Below are positions 46,901 through 61,900 of a stretch of 64,000 nt of DNA, piece after piece. Where the stretch lies: the NCBI GenBank assembly GCA_013397845.1, contig VZTG01001081.1, positions 371,737 through 435,736 on the forward strand, in the 5' to 3' direction. Source of the DNA: Melanocharis versteri. Its lineage: Eukaryota; Chordata; Aves; Passeriformes; Melanocharitidae. The notes beneath the pieces were generated by a model. The model saw only the letters and a program-made list of their open reading frames with translations, ran no database searches and was not told the origin of the DNA. Numbering within the stretch: the first letter of the stretch is position 1; every line of letters begins with the position of its first letter. The translations under genes were made by a program, and so were the position numbers.

Positions 46901-49900
46901 TTTGATTTTATAGTGGTGTTGTTTTTCCTGGAATTGTCAGGATAACTACTTTACTTTATAGCAGTAGTTAGTTCACATGTGTTTGAGGTTTTTTTAATAT
47001 TAAATGCTATTTTGTTAAAAACACAATTTAAATAACCTGATTAGTAAGAAACATCTTTATTTGCTGCAGGACTGGGGTAAACCAGGTGACCTGTGGAACT
47101 TGGACATCCAGTGGCATGTTCCTTCATCTGAGGAAATAAGCTTTGCTTTTTATTTGCTGGATACGTTCCTGCAGCCTGAGCTCACCAGGCTGGAGCTCTA
47201 TGCGCTTGGAGAGCTGGAAATGTCCAGGTAGGATGGAGAAGGTGCATGTATCCATTCCTAGTAGTTATTGCCAGTCACACTGGCAGTACAAAAATTGAGA
47301 GAAAAATACTATAATGTTACACTTTGATGTTATTTTAAGATTTCCAAAGCTCCTACTTCAGCTGAGATAGCATCAAGATTTCCTTAAAGTAACACTGGAA
47401 AGAAGTTGTTCACATTTTGCATTTTAATTTATCTTCAGACTGTAAAATAGTCACTCCTGAAGTACTCCTTCATCCTCCTCATGGAGGGAAGGAATTGTCT
47501 TGGCCTTGGGGTAAGGAGTTATTTCATAGGTTTTAGCTGAGATTTAGATAAAATTCTTCAAAGCAATTTTCACATTAGTTTATCTTACCTGCACAGTTTT
47601 GGAATATAAAATCTCCCATGTTTTCCAGAAAATGAAATTAAATATTGGGGTTTGTAAAAGAATTAGGTTGGCTTAAAAAAGCCCAGCATGGTTTCTGCAG
47701 TGCTTCCTCCTGTATTTAGAACTGATGCAGCTAAAGAAAAAACTTTCATAAAACTTGACAAAAAAGATGTGGTTTGTCATTTGTGTGTTTTCAAGCAATT
47801 AGCAGATAAGTAACCAGGTTTTCCTCTTTGTTTAAGAGATGATGTGCAGCAGTGTCTTGCCATCGTGCATAACTGCCTGATTGGTTCTGGGAACATTCTG
47901 CCTCCTCTCAAAGGAGAGAGGGTGGCTCATCTGTAAGTAACATTTATTTTATATCCCAGACATTCTCAGTGATTACATTCCTGCATGCTGAGTTTTAGTG
48001 CCTTCGTACTGCTGTTGTCACACGACTGCTGCTAGAAGCTGGCTTTTAGGGAACACTGATAGTAACATTAAGATACAGAAAATTCGTTTGTCGGGAAGGG
48101 ACTCAAACTCTCCTGTCCTTCCCTACAACAGGGAGCCATGTGTGTTTCAATGAGTGTGTTCATAGGTTTGACAGAGACCAAATTTCTGGCTGTTTAATAG
48201 AACTGATGAGGTTTTGTTAACTGGGAAATCAAAATTCTGCATTCAGGGTGTCCTTATGGTGTACCTGCGTCTGACAAACAGTCTGACCCAAAGGGATGGT
48301 TGATTGATCAATGTGAGAACTGAGACATACTGTTAGTGTATCTGGAAGTCTACGTGCTACTGGCATGAAATTTAACTTGTTAAAATGAGTTAAATGCCAG
48401 TGAAATGCACATACTCCATGATTTCTGTAATGTGTAGTAATACTTGGTTTGTTTTCATGCAGGGTCCCAAGTCTGGTGTCTTTGGAAGAGACAAAGCTGT
48501 ACACTGGTGTTGAATATGGTGAGTAGAACCTAGATCTGTTCAGGCAGGCTCTTAGTGTTGTTTCCTTCTTTTTTTAAATTTCTTTCTCTTTTTTTTTTTT
48601 TTTGTAAAAACAATGAGTTCTTTTGGAGACTGTAATTTTGATTCTTCTCTTCATATAAATGGGCTTTTATGACTGACACCAGCGTTCTGCGTACACTGTT
48701 TTATTTTCAGCAGAGATACACAAGATATGGATCTGCTGCAGGAGTCTGGCTGGGGATGGGAGCTCTGTGTGTTCCTCAGTTCCCATATCCTAAATGAACT
48801 GCCTGAACTTAGAAATAAAACCAACTGTCAAGGCAGATAAAGAAGGTTGTGTACCTATAAAACCCAAGCAGCTGAGTTGATAAACTGATGAGAGCCATGT
48901 CCTTAGATATAACAAATGGTTATTTTTATAATAGCTCTTACGGCTAATTCTGAATAGTCTGCTCTGGTTTTCCACTATAATTGCTTTTTATGCTGTTTTA
49001 TAATAAACAGAAAATGTTTTGTTCTCTTTTAGATTTATCCAGGGAGAATTACAGAGAATCAATTGCAAGGGTTACAAGGAAATTGCTGCGTAAGTTTGAT
49101 CACTCCTGTAACTAAAACCAACTGTGTCATACTTCAGTATGATTTTATAGATGAGGAAATTGTATTGTTTACTTTGCCTATAGCTCTGAAACTTAAGCTT
49201 TGCAGAAAAAAAATTATTTCTAATTTTTAAAGCTCTTTTACTGTCTGCTTATAAATTTCATTTCTCACAATTGCAGGTTACATTCTTGATAATTCAGAAG
49301 ATGATACCAAGTCCTTGTTTCTAATAATAAAGGTATGCTTTACATTTGTAAAACTTAAAGCAAGATGACTAGTTTTGCAAAACAATCACTCTTATCCTTT
49401 CTTTTCACAGATTATCAGTGACGTTTTACAATTCCAAGGGTCTCACAAGCATGAGTTTGATTCACGATGGAAAAGCTTCAATCTAGTGAAAAAATCAATG
49501 GAGAACAGGGTCAGTGACTTGGCTTTGTGAAGCTTTGGTTCCTGAATTGCTGACCTGATACTGAAATCTAAACCAAAGGATGTCTTTTTTTACAGCTTCA
49601 AGGAAAGAAACAACACATCAGAGCCTTGCTGATCGACAGGGTTATGCTGCAGCATGAGGTAATTCTTCCCCTTCACTCCTCACTAATTTGCTTGAAAAGC
49701 TGCCTTGCATAGTTTGCTAAATGTCATCATGACAATATTCCTGCACTGGTGTTCTTTATACGTGTGAAATGTAAAAACAATCTGTCCTTTCTTTGTGCTC
49801 CCCGTGAATTCAGCTGAGAACTCTGACGATGGAAGGCTGCGAATACAAAACTTCCCACCAGGAGATGATCAGGGATCTTCTGTGTTTGTCTACGAGTTCT

Positions 49901-52900
49901 TATGGGCAGGTGAGGAGCAGCCCTTTTAAACTGACATTTGTGGAGTGTTTCGTTGGTCTCTTCAAGTGATTCTACATCCTAAACGTGTTGTTCTGGCTGT
50001 TTGCTTTTCAAATGACCTTAAAAACACCTGGTTTCTGTCAACATAAAGAATCTTCTGTAACTTTGTAACTGTTCTCATGTAAATGCCAGAAACAAGAAGC
50101 AGATTTTTATAAAAAGGGTGGGGTGTTTACAACCTTCCACAAATAATTTTGTTTCTGTGCACAAATGCATCATAAAAACTTTGTGCATAAGTAACTGAAA
50201 TGGATGAGGATGTTATTTTTATCTAGTAAATTTTTTGTTTCAGGTCAGAAGTAAAGCTCAGCAAGCATTCTTCACAGCTCTGGGAACCTACAATTTCTGT
50301 TGCAGAGATATCATTCCCTTAGTTCTGGAATTCCTGCATCCCGACCGGCAAGATGTCACTCAGAAGCAATTTAAAGTACTGCCTCATTAACTTGGTTTTG
50401 TGACTGTCTTTCAAAAGTGTTTTTACGTGAGAATTTTTAATGGGGAAAGTGAGATTTGCTTATTTATCAGCATGACTGATATTTTCATGGCTAATAGACA
50501 TGACTGGTGTAAGGAATTACTTGTATTAGATCTGTTTTCAAGAGAAATACTGTGTTTAAATATGTTCCATGTGTGCTCAGGTATTACCAAAATGTGAGTT
50601 AGCACCTATTTTTAAGTCATGGAATGGAAATTGAGAAGCTGTAGTCAAGGTGAAGCAGTTGTGAATCATCTCCTCTAACATAATTGAGAAATCAGGCAGC
50701 CAATCTGTGGATAAATTAATTGGCAGGGCTTCCAGTCTCATTAAATGAAGAGGATTCAGTGCAAAATCTTCAGTAATTTGACAGTGAGGCTGAATGTTTA
50801 TGGGACGTTTTAATGATTTGGTAGCTGCAGCTGAATTTTTATTCTGTGCAGGTGTGTGCTTATGTCAGTATCATGGATGCGCAGTGATTTAACCTTCCCA
50901 AACTCCATCTTCCTTTCCACAGGGTGCCTTATATTGTCTTCTTGGGAATCACAGCGGGGTGTGCTTGGCCAATCTGCATGACTGGGATTGTATTGCACAG
51001 ACATGGCCAGCAATTGTCTCTTCTGGGCTTAGCAAAGCCATGTCCTTGGAAAAACCATCCATAGTCAGACTTTTTGATGACCTAGCAGAGAAAATCCATC
51101 GGCAGTATGAAACCATTGGACTGGATTTTGCAGTGAGTGACCAATTCCTTGGTGTTCAGGCTTGTCTGTATGGAAGGAAATTCTGTGCTCTGCTGATTCC
51201 AAAGCAGGGACATTAAAAAACTTGTGAGTTCAAGTCCCAAATCTTTTTACTGTCCATTAACAGGTTCCAGAGAAATGCATGGAGGTGGCTGTTCTGCTGC
51301 AGAAGTCAGGACAGCCAAGTTCAGAGTTCACAGCTCTGGGATCAGAGGAAATTCAGTTGGGAATTCAGCGACAAAAGGAGAAGAATGCTGAGGCTCTGAG
51401 GTGAGTTCAGCTTCCCTGAACTGCACGTTAAATGTCATCATCCGAAGTGGCTAAACTGAAAAATCCAGAATGTCCAAGGATTGTTGGGCTACATCTTCTC
51501 TCTACACTTCTGTTTCCTCTTTGCCTCTTCTTTTTCACCTTCACACACTTTTTGTTGGGGAACTTTTCCTCTGTTTTTCAATGGATCACTCAGTATCATG
51601 TGGTTAATAATCCCCTCTCTTTCTCTCAGGAACTATGAAAATTTGGTCAACATGCTGCTGGACTGTGTGGAACAGAGAAATCTGTAAGTCTCCCTTTTTG
51701 TGCATGAAAGGGTTTTTTTGGGGTGGGTTGGAGGTGGTTACATGGATCAATATCCAGGAGGACAGTTACCATCGTCTTGGATTTATTTGCACTGGGAGCT
51801 TGTCTTGTTAATATAAGGCATCATCACATCTTGGAGTTAAACTTTTCCCTTAATTAGTCTGGCCTGTTACTGGGGGTTTTAATATTTTTTTTAATAAAAA
51901 AAGCTCTGGTTCTGTCTGTGTAACACTGACATCTGAATAGATTCTAATTGTTCCCATAATATTTGTGTTAAAAAACTTTTAAAAGAGTATCCCTATAGGT
52001 ATTTTTCATTGTGTATTTTACATTTTTACACCTGTGTGTTCCCAGAACACTGGAGGTTTCCCAAAATGAGTTAAGCTTGTTGATTACAGCAGTGCCATTA
52101 ATTTATGTATTTACATAATCTTAATACAGATAATAATTTCTGAGTAAAACCAGTACATAAACCTTGATATTTACACTCTGTTTTGAATATTTGATTTTTT
52201 TCCAGGCCCTGGAAGTTCGAGCACATAAGCATTGGCTTCCTGTCCCTGCTCCTGAGAGATGACAGGATCCTGCCCACCCGTGCCATAAAATTCTTCGTGC
52301 AGTGTCTCAACCACGATGCGCTTGTGGTTCGGAAGGTGAGCCCAGGAGAAGGATTTCCTTTGGGTCTGCAGCTCTTTGGGCTTTACATCAGGGGCTTGTG
52401 GGGTTTTGCTGGGATAAAGCACAAAAACTGAGGTGGAACTCCCTCCTCCCCCTTCCAGCCATGCACGTGTACAAAATTCCCAATCCAAGAAATAGCAGTC
52501 TTGGCAGTGCTGTAGCGTGACATATGTAAATCTGTAAACTGTGAAAATGTGGGATGGGCTGAGTCCTTATTTATTTCAGAGTTCTTTTGCAGAATTTCTT
52601 TTGCAGATGGCTGCTTTTCCCACCTGCAGTTTGTTATTTGAAGGGAGCCATCGATGTGTTTCATTTGTTCTGATGCTGCCTCAGTGAGGCACAAAGCAAA
52701 CCTTCTTTTCCCCAAAAAAATTATTAAAACAATATTAAATTCAAATTATTAAAACAAAATTATTAGTGAGGGTTTTCTGGCCTATAAAGTAATTCATGTT
52801 CTGTATCCCCTGAAATAACCAGGATTATTTCCTTATGGGTTCACTCCAGTGTTCACTGGGTTTTTAGGGATGATAAGCCACATCCTTCTGAGGGAAATGT

Positions 52901-55900
52901 ATGGGGTGAATACATTAATGCCCATTTTTCCTTTTCTTTAGGTGGCCATCTCAGCTGTGGCTGGGATTCTTAAGCAGCTTAAGAGAACACACAAGAAAGT
53001 GCCCATCTGCCCTTACAAAATAAGTAGGTTTTATTTAATATAAGACATATCTTACATTTATCCTAAAATGTTTTTAAAAGCTTTTCTGGCTAAATTAAAC
53101 GTAGAATCACAAGCTTTTCTTTTCTCCCTGATTGTTAATGTTCTAAGCAAATAGGTAAATATGATATAGAAGTAATATAATTGGTAATTTTTCAGCTTGG
53201 GGTTTTTTTTTAATTTTGGGGGTTATTTCCTCTCCGAAAACCTTGTAATTTGTGAGAACAATTTGTATCTCTCCTTTTTAATTTTTATATATTTTTATCA
53301 TTTTTATACATGTTAATTTTGGTTTTCTTCTTGGATCAGGTGGGAGCCCAAAACCTTCCAGCATCCAGGCTGGTGACAGAGCTGACAACCAGTGGCTGCA
53401 CTACAACAGCCAGAGCCTACCAAAGACCAAGGAAGCCTGGGAATCCTGCTGTTTTGTGGAGAAAACACACTGGGGATATTACACCTGGCCCCAGTGAGTA
53501 GCACTAGCATTGAGATGGAGTTGGGAGAGTCAGCAGGAAAAATTCTGTGGGAAATTAAATCCTGTTTTATTATGACTTTTAATTTTTCTTATATATATAT
53601 TTTTTTTTTTTTAATTGAACTACGAAAAAAATACAATTTATTTTGTCCTTTTTGCTCCTTGCTTGTTTTACCATTTCTGGGTGGGTTTTGTGTTGGTTGG
53701 TTTGGGGCTTTTTGTTTATTACTTCTTTTCTACCCATTTCTCTCTATATGGGCTATAGGCACAAATAGGCCCAAATTCCACATGGCTGTTTAACTGCTGC
53801 TGTTAAAATGAAATTTTAATTTTGCATATTGGAAATTACATGTGTAGAGTAGTCCATCCCTAGTAATTCTGGATTGCTTGTATAGCAAAACCTTTAATAA
53901 TGAACTTCACTCTGTTGTAAATTTTCTTCTTTAAGTTTCGATCTTTTGGAGTTGAGGATAAATTCTATTTAATATTGAGAACATAGAAAACAACAAACAC
54001 CATAGAAAGCAACAACGTGTTGCTAGTTTATTTTTATTTTTTATTTTAACTGTTTATTACTTACCTTTTGTTTTTAATATTCAGAACTATGACAGTTTAT
54101 GCTCCAGTTGAGCAGCAACCAAAGCTTGGGCGAAGGAGAGATGAGCTGACAGAGGTAAGAGTTGCAAGTTTGTGGGCTTTTTTTAATAGTACTTCTCCTT
54201 TCTTCTCTTAATATTGTCCACAGATTACTGTGGAGATCCCCGCAAGATGCTTTTAATTGTGTTTTTCTAATTCTTACTGTGTCAGTATACCAGAAGGAAT
54301 TATTATTTTAATGTATTGCTGCTTTTCTGTCAGGGATCATGGAATAATTGTATTAATGAGCACTTTCTTGTTCCCTCTCAAGTCATGATCAGAGTTGAGA
54401 ACAAGGTCATTAATGACAGTGGAAAGGACTGATTTTTAGGGATTGTGATAATTCCCTGTAAAATGAAGGGGGAAATCGAGAACCAAGGCATGATTTTTTT
54501 CCTTGAGAACGCAAATGGAACATGAGACTTGGAAAGATTGGGATATCACTGTGACAGGCAAACACCTCAAAGCTAATCCTTTTTTTTCCTTCCTGTTACA
54601 GGCAGAACAAATTATATATGATCACTTTTCTGATCCCAAGTTTGTTGAGCAGTTAATAAAATTTTTGTCTTTAGAAGACAGAAAGGGAAAGGACAAATTT
54701 AATCCTCGCAGATTTTGCCTCTTCAAGGTAAGGAGAGTTCAATCACTAAATTGCTCTCATTTTCTAGACAATTCCCAGAGCATGGAAAAGCCACAGACTG
54801 CTGGGCTCATACTGTTGCAAAAAACGTTGATTTTTAAAGCTGCTCTGGGTAATCCTATTAATCCTCTCTTCTGATTAACTACTTAGGGAAACATATTTAG
54901 AGTATTGTAATAGTCTGGAGGACACTGGGATATAATGCTCTTTAAAAAAGCAAAGTAATTTCACTTTCTGCACATTCAAGCTCAAGTGTTTCACAATCTT
55001 ATGATGTTCTTGGGAAGACAGTGTTTTAGATAATTCCTGAAGACCCTTTCCCCTCTTGTTTTCCAGGGCCTTTTCAGAAACTTTGATGATGCCTTTTTGC
55101 CAGTTCTTCAGCCCCATTTGGAGCAACTGGTCACAGACTCCCATGAAAGCACCCAGAGATGTCTAGCTGAAATCATAGCTGGCTTGATAAGAGGTTCTAA
55201 ACACTGGACCTTTGAGAAGGTGCTGGAGCAGTATTTTTGAGTAATTCTTGGAAGTTAAGGAGTAACTTATAATTATTAACCCATTTAAACAAAGTTGAGG
55301 TCTTGATTGCCAGACTTGGAGCACAATTCATTGCTTGGTTTGGTGCCTGTTCTTGCCAGGTGTTAAGAAAATGCTCCAGTATTAAAACTAGGAACAGTTT
55401 GCTGTTAAGGAGGTGGCAAAGCTGACATGGTTTGTAATTTCCAATAGGAATAAGTGCTTATGTCCACCTTGGACTGCTAAATATTTATTTAATACAGGCC
55501 AAGCTGTCTATGCCAAAAAATAATCCTGGGAGAATCAGTACAAAAATAAAGAAGACATTTTAATGTCTGGGCTGGGTTTGAGATCCTTAAATAGCAAAAT
55601 CTTGTCTCTTGTGCTTTTGCTGGGCAGGTGGAAAAACTCTGGAAGCTTCTGTGTCCATTGCTTCGAACAGCTTTATCCAACATCACAGTGGAAACATACA
55701 ATGACTGGGGCACCTGCATTGCCACCTCCTGTGTAAGTATCCCATTTTTTTTCTCCTAAAGCTGGATCCACTGTGGATTAACATTCTTGTAGTGAGTTGG
55801 GAGCTGTGGTGCTGGGCAGCAGGGTCAGTGATAGGCCACAAATATCTTGGGTCAATAATTCTTTCACGTCACTCAGCAGAACTCAGTGTAGTTTGTCAGC

Positions 55901-58900
55901 CAGAACCCTAATTAGAAAAATTCAGGTATGGTTATTCAGATATCTCAAAAATGAAGCTAAAATTCCTTCTATTCTATTCCTTCTATTAACTGTATTCACC
56001 AATTAATTAAAAATGTGTATAGTTTTATTGGGTTTTTCTTCTATCGAGGTTCATTTTGAAAACATACTGAATGTTTAATAAATAAACCCAAGGGATGCAA
56101 AAAAAAATCTGTCAAAACTTTCCTTGTTTATACCTTATTTTATACATTATTTACATTTTAAACCCCCCTCATTTACTTACATTTCTGCTCCCTGTTCTTT
56201 TCCAGGAGAGCAGAGATCCTAGGAAACTGCACTGGTTGTTTGAATTGCTGTTGGAATCTCCACTGAGTGGCGAAGGAGGATCATTTGTAGATGCCTGGTA
56301 AAATTAATTTGAACTGTTTTATTGTGGTTGAATAGAGGAGGGAATACAGCCTGGATAAGCTGTATTGAGAGGATGCTGTGCCAGCTGCCTTGTAGGGGAG
56401 GGGAGCAAAGGCACTGCTTTCCAATTAGCTTTCCACACACAATGGCAGGTTCTTCATTATTATTTTTTTAATACAACTCAATTAACAGGATGGGAAGGTT
56501 TGGGGCTGGCAGGGCAGCAGTACTGTTGTTTCATTGGGCAACTTTTACCCATCTTTGCTCACTGAAGGACAGTCTGATGCACTGAGACACTTGTGCACTT
56601 TCCCAAGCAAAGTCTGAAGGGGACTGGGGAAGGAGGAATGTTCTGTGTGACTAAAGATCAGCTGTTCTGTTTCCCAGCCGACTTTATGTGCTACAAGGGG
56701 GCCTTGCCCAGCAGGAGTGGAGAGTGCCAGAGCTGCTGCACAGGCTGCTCAAGTACCTGGAGCCCAAACTCACCCAAGTCTACAAGAACGTCCGAGAGAG
56801 AATAGGAAGGTCAGTGTTCTCTGCTGCAGTTCTTGTTGGGTTTTAACTCTTCATTTTATTTGGGTAATTAGGTAGCTAAATAATTAACCTGAAAAGCATT
56901 AATGCTTGTAACAAAAATCAGGTAAATAATTAACAGGCTTGCTTCAGAAATTCCAGATGACTTCTCTATATTTGCCTTTTATTCATAGAATGTTTTTGAT
57001 TGGGAGGGACCTTAAAGCCCATCCAGTCCCACCCCCTGCCATGGGCAGGGACACCTTCTACTATCCCAGGTTACTCCAAGCCCTGTCCAACCTGGCCATG
57101 GACACTTCCAGGGATCCAGGGGCAGCCACAGCTTCTCTGGGCACCCTGTGCCAGGGCCTCACAAATTTATTGTCTGTGTTTGTTTGACATCTCTAAAGCT
57201 CTTAGAAGAAACATTTGGTTTTAAATAGCTTTGAATTGAAAATGAGAGGAAATTTTCTCCAAGTATTAACCCTCAAAGGTCACCCAATTGATCTTGGATC
57301 ATTTGGAGTTCACAGGTCACTGTTCTCTGGACAAGAGTCGTGCTCACTGTGTGTTCCTGCTGGCTTTGTTTGTTTTTTTAGTGTGTTGACCTACATATTC
57401 ATGATAGATGTTTCCTTGCCAAACACTGCTGCAACTAAATCTCCTCATGTCCATGAATTTACTACCCGGATACTTGAAAACCTCAAACCCCTTATGGAAG
57501 CAGATGAAGAAATCCAGAATCATGTTATGGAAGAGAATGGAGTCGGCGAACAAGACGAGCGAACTCAGGGCATTAAACTCTTGAAAACAAGTAAGTTAAG
57601 GAGGTCAAGGACTGGGGGGTGTTTTGGGACGTGATGATTGAGGTCTGCAAATTGTGTAGCAGAATTGTTAATGTTTTTCTTCTCAGTCAGTGATTGTTTC
57701 TCTTTATTCAAACAGTTCTGAAGTGGTTGATGGCGAGCGCAGGACGATCTTTCTCTACAGCTGTCACAGAGCAACTCCAGCTGTTACCTTTGTTTTTCAA
57801 GGTACATCCTTCAATTTCTCCTTTATTGGTAATGTTTGATTAAAAAAGGATTGTATAAATAAACTGAAGTTATTTCATTTATATATATTTATAATATTCC
57901 AAGGCCAGGTTATACGAGGCATTGAACAACCAGCCCTAGTAAAAGGTGCCCCTGCCCATGGCAGCGGGGTGGAACTGGATCATCTTTCAGGTCCTTTCCA
58001 ACCCAAACCATTCCATGATTCTCTAAGGGACCTGGAGTTATTTTCTTTTGTTTCCTGGCTACACAATTCTTTCTAAACAGCTTCTGTTGTTCCTCTGATT
58101 CTTGTATTCTTTGAATCTGTGTCATCCAGTCTTACCTCTCTGAAATAATCCATACTTGTGTGCCCAAAGTGCACAAACATCAATAAATTACCCAACAATA
58201 ATCCATGTGACCACAACATAAACATTTATTGAAGTGAAAGGGAACTTAATAAAGCTTTCTCTCAGTTTTAGACGTGTATCTAAAATATGAAATTAGTTGG
58301 ATTTGATACCTAGAGAATGGCAGTGGTGAACCAATATCTCACCAGGATATCTTGATTATTTACTGGGAATATTTAATGTAATATCGATTGTTTTTCCCAG
58401 TTAACCTAATCTTTCAGCATTATATTGAATGTATTTTTCCTAGACAGCTGTCCTTTCATGAGATTACTCTTGTTTTGAGGATTTTGCTGTCACCAGTGCC
58501 TATTTACTAACAGGGTTTTGTTCCCTCCCTGCTCTTATTTAGATTGCACCCGTGGAGAATGACAACAGCTACGATGAGCTCAAAAGAGATGCTAAGATGT
58601 GTTTGTCCTTGATGTCTCAGGGTTTGCTGTATCCTCAGCAAGTGCCTTTGGTACTTCAGGTGCTAAAACAGGTGATTGTGGTCTAAACAGCTTAAAGCTT
58701 CTTCTCATCTCATGCATCCTCTTCTTTTTATTTAAGAGTATATAATACTTACGATTCTAAGCAAATCAAATACTGATTTAGATCTGGAAGAATTTATTTA
58801 AAGTGTTTTAAAACACTTACTGAGTGTTTCTTGTTTAACATTTAAGCCACTTACTTTTGATAACAAATTGAACAGCATTTTGATATATTAACATTTAGTT

Positions 58901-61900
58901 CAGTAGTGGATCACTTTAAGTCTCCTCATGAGCATAACAACTCAAAATACAGTTTCAGAATGAACCTTCAGCTAAGGAACTGCCCTTGAATCTGATTTTT
59001 TTTTCTAGGGTTTTACAATGTATTTCTGTTTTACAATCTGCTTTGGAAGTGAAGCCTGTGAAAATTATTACCTAAATAATAACTGCCTACTTTGGAGATA
59101 AAAGGTGTATGGAGCAAAATTACCTGAATAAAGGAAGTTCTTTGCAACTGCCCTCAGAAGCTTTTTTCTTAAATATTGCTCACTTTCCATCGGGGGCTGC
59201 TTTCTTTGACATTTTTGCCTTCTCACCCTGATTTATTCACTGCAGACAGCAAGAAGCAATTCTTGGCATGCCCGATACACCATCTTAACCTACCTCCAGA
59301 CCATGGTGTTCTACAATCTCTTCATCTTCCTCAACAACAGCGAAGCAGTCAATGACATCAGGTGGCTGGTGATAAAACTCCTGGAAGATGAACAGCTAGA
59401 GGCAAGTGATCCCTTCTCTGCACTGCTTTCACACTACTGTTTCTTGCCTTTGTCAAGTTTTATGGAAAAGCTGACATGTAAATTAATAAAGGAGGTATTT
59501 CTAGCCCAGCATTCTTCCTACTTTGAAAATGAGCTTTATAGGATTTGTTTCTTTCATATTCATTCCAGGAAAACAGTTGATAGTTGCTAATTGGGGTTCT
59601 GGCTGACAAATCACACTCCATTAGTGTTTTTTTTTTAAAGTTCCATTGCTTCTGCTTTTTGACAGAATGGTGCATTGCCTGGACCTTGGTTTCAGTACAT
59701 GAAATAGGGATATTATTAATTTCACTATAAGTTTGTGTTGGTGGGAAATTCAACATCCAGCAAGGTCAAATCCCTGTGTGAAAAGTGTGTGAGACCACTA
59801 TTTATTACTCTATAGGTCTGCTTCCCACCTAATCCCATCATATTAATGACAAAAATACTCTTTATATTTACATCTAGGACTACCTAGAACTGAGGGGCTT
59901 GCATTAAATGATGTGACTTTAAGTCATGTTTAAGCACAGCGAAGAATCTTCAGTGTTAACCTCCTGCCTGGCCCTTCTCTTCTGCACTATCATTTTCCCT
60001 CGTGTTTGTGTAGTTGGCAAATATCAATGAAATCCAACTTTTGGGTGCTTTTTTCCTTCTAGAAGAAAGATTCTGCATCACCTTACAATCCTACAGAAGT
60101 TGTTTGTCAGAACACTTACCTCATAATCTCACACCATTTTGAAAAATACCTTTTATTCACTTGAATGCAATTTATCCAGTTATTTTGAATGTACCATGTT
60201 ATCCCTCTGCACTGCAGAGGTGCAAATCCAAAAAGCCTACCTGTGTTCATAATCACTCTGGATCATGCTGTTGCCATGGAAGCTTTCACTTTTCTCTGAA
60301 AAGTAATCTTGTTCTTTCTTGGTAATAGCTGACAAGATGCAGTATCCTGCTGAGTAATTCTGTGTAGCTTTTGGATGCTGGATTTTTAAGATGAGAATCA
60401 TTAGCTTTAACTAAGATCTGGTGTCTTCGCTCTGCAGAACTGAGGTTTTGGTTCTTGGATTTTAAGATACTTTTATTTTTTTGCTTATTTTGATACCAAG
60501 GGCCAGACCTGATGATGGTTTTAATATGCACAGTGCTCACAACTTGATAAGCATTTTTCATTTTGCACTGCAATTTTACAGGAATGAGAGTATTTTCTCT
60601 CTGTTTTAAGTAGCCCCTTGCAACTTCTGCAGTTGGGTTTGGCTGGTGTTATTGAGTGGTTTTGTTCTGGTATTGTTGCATTTCTACAGACCTTGGTCAG
60701 TCCCTTCTGACCAAAAAAACCCAAACCCCATAGGTGATGGGGAGATTCCTCTGTAGTTTTTATATTCTGTATTTCGTCATGAGTGTGATCATTTATAAAT
60801 TATTTAGTGCCAGAAGTGGTGAGTGATCAGCTGCTTCATGAATGATTTTAAAGGGTTTTCTTCCCGGTGCTTCTCACAGCAAAGTGTTCCTTCTAGGTGG
60901 GTGATTAATTTAGAAGTTAAAGTGGTTGTAATACAGGGAGTAGGGATGTAAGTGAGTCCAGCTCTCCTGGGAGCTCGCTCACTTCCCAGCCGAGCTGCTT
61001 TGTGTCTGGTTCTTGTATTAGCACATCATGTCTCAGTTAATAGCTCAGTTCTTCAGGGACTCACAAACTGCTGATAAACAACACTGCCAGCCTCCCACCT
61101 CATCCTTCTTCACTATCAGCAAAGTAGATCACGTTGGAATAGCACCTTTTAGAAATTTAAATGGAATGGGCCAGAGTCTCAAGAGCTTATTTGAACTTCC
61201 TCTGTTTAATTATTGCAGCTCTTACAGCTGTACTTACGGCTTTGTGAGGCTCAGAACATTGTGTTCAAGGATGTGATTTATTATTATAATCTGCTGCATT
61301 GGATTCAGAGCATTGGGAGGTGTTTGTGCTCTGCAGAGACAAATGTTCTGTTTGCAGTTACCTGTGACAGAATGTACCTACCAAAAATCTGGTGGCACCA
61401 TGTCAACCAGTTGATTTGGTTTGCGAGTTTGTAAATGTTGGGAGGCTTTTGTCAGAATGTAATTATGGAAAGCGGGAGTGAGTCTTGGAGGGACTCCCAA
61501 TTTAAATACAGTTTTACACGTCTATAACTTCCTGGCTTTGGGAGATTTGAGAAGATGAGAGAAATGAGTAATACTGATGGGTTAGTCACTTGTTTTCAAA
61601 AGCAAGGATGAGTTGTCTCTGCTCGGAATTCACTAACAAGATGCTGTGGCTGGTTTAAAAGGAATGGAAAAGATCTGTATTTTGAACTGCTTGGCAATTA
61701 GATGAAAGCCAAGTTTAGTCTTGTTCTTTGGGGTTTCTGTGTTACCCCTGAGAAGAATGTTTTCCCAACCTGGATTTCTGGTTTTATTCATGCAGTGCAG
61801 AGATCTGGTACTTGAGACAAGGAAGTGTATCATGCTGGAGCAGAACTGAGTTGTTGATCATAAAGTTTGTTTTGTTGCTTATTAATCCAGCATCTCTTGT

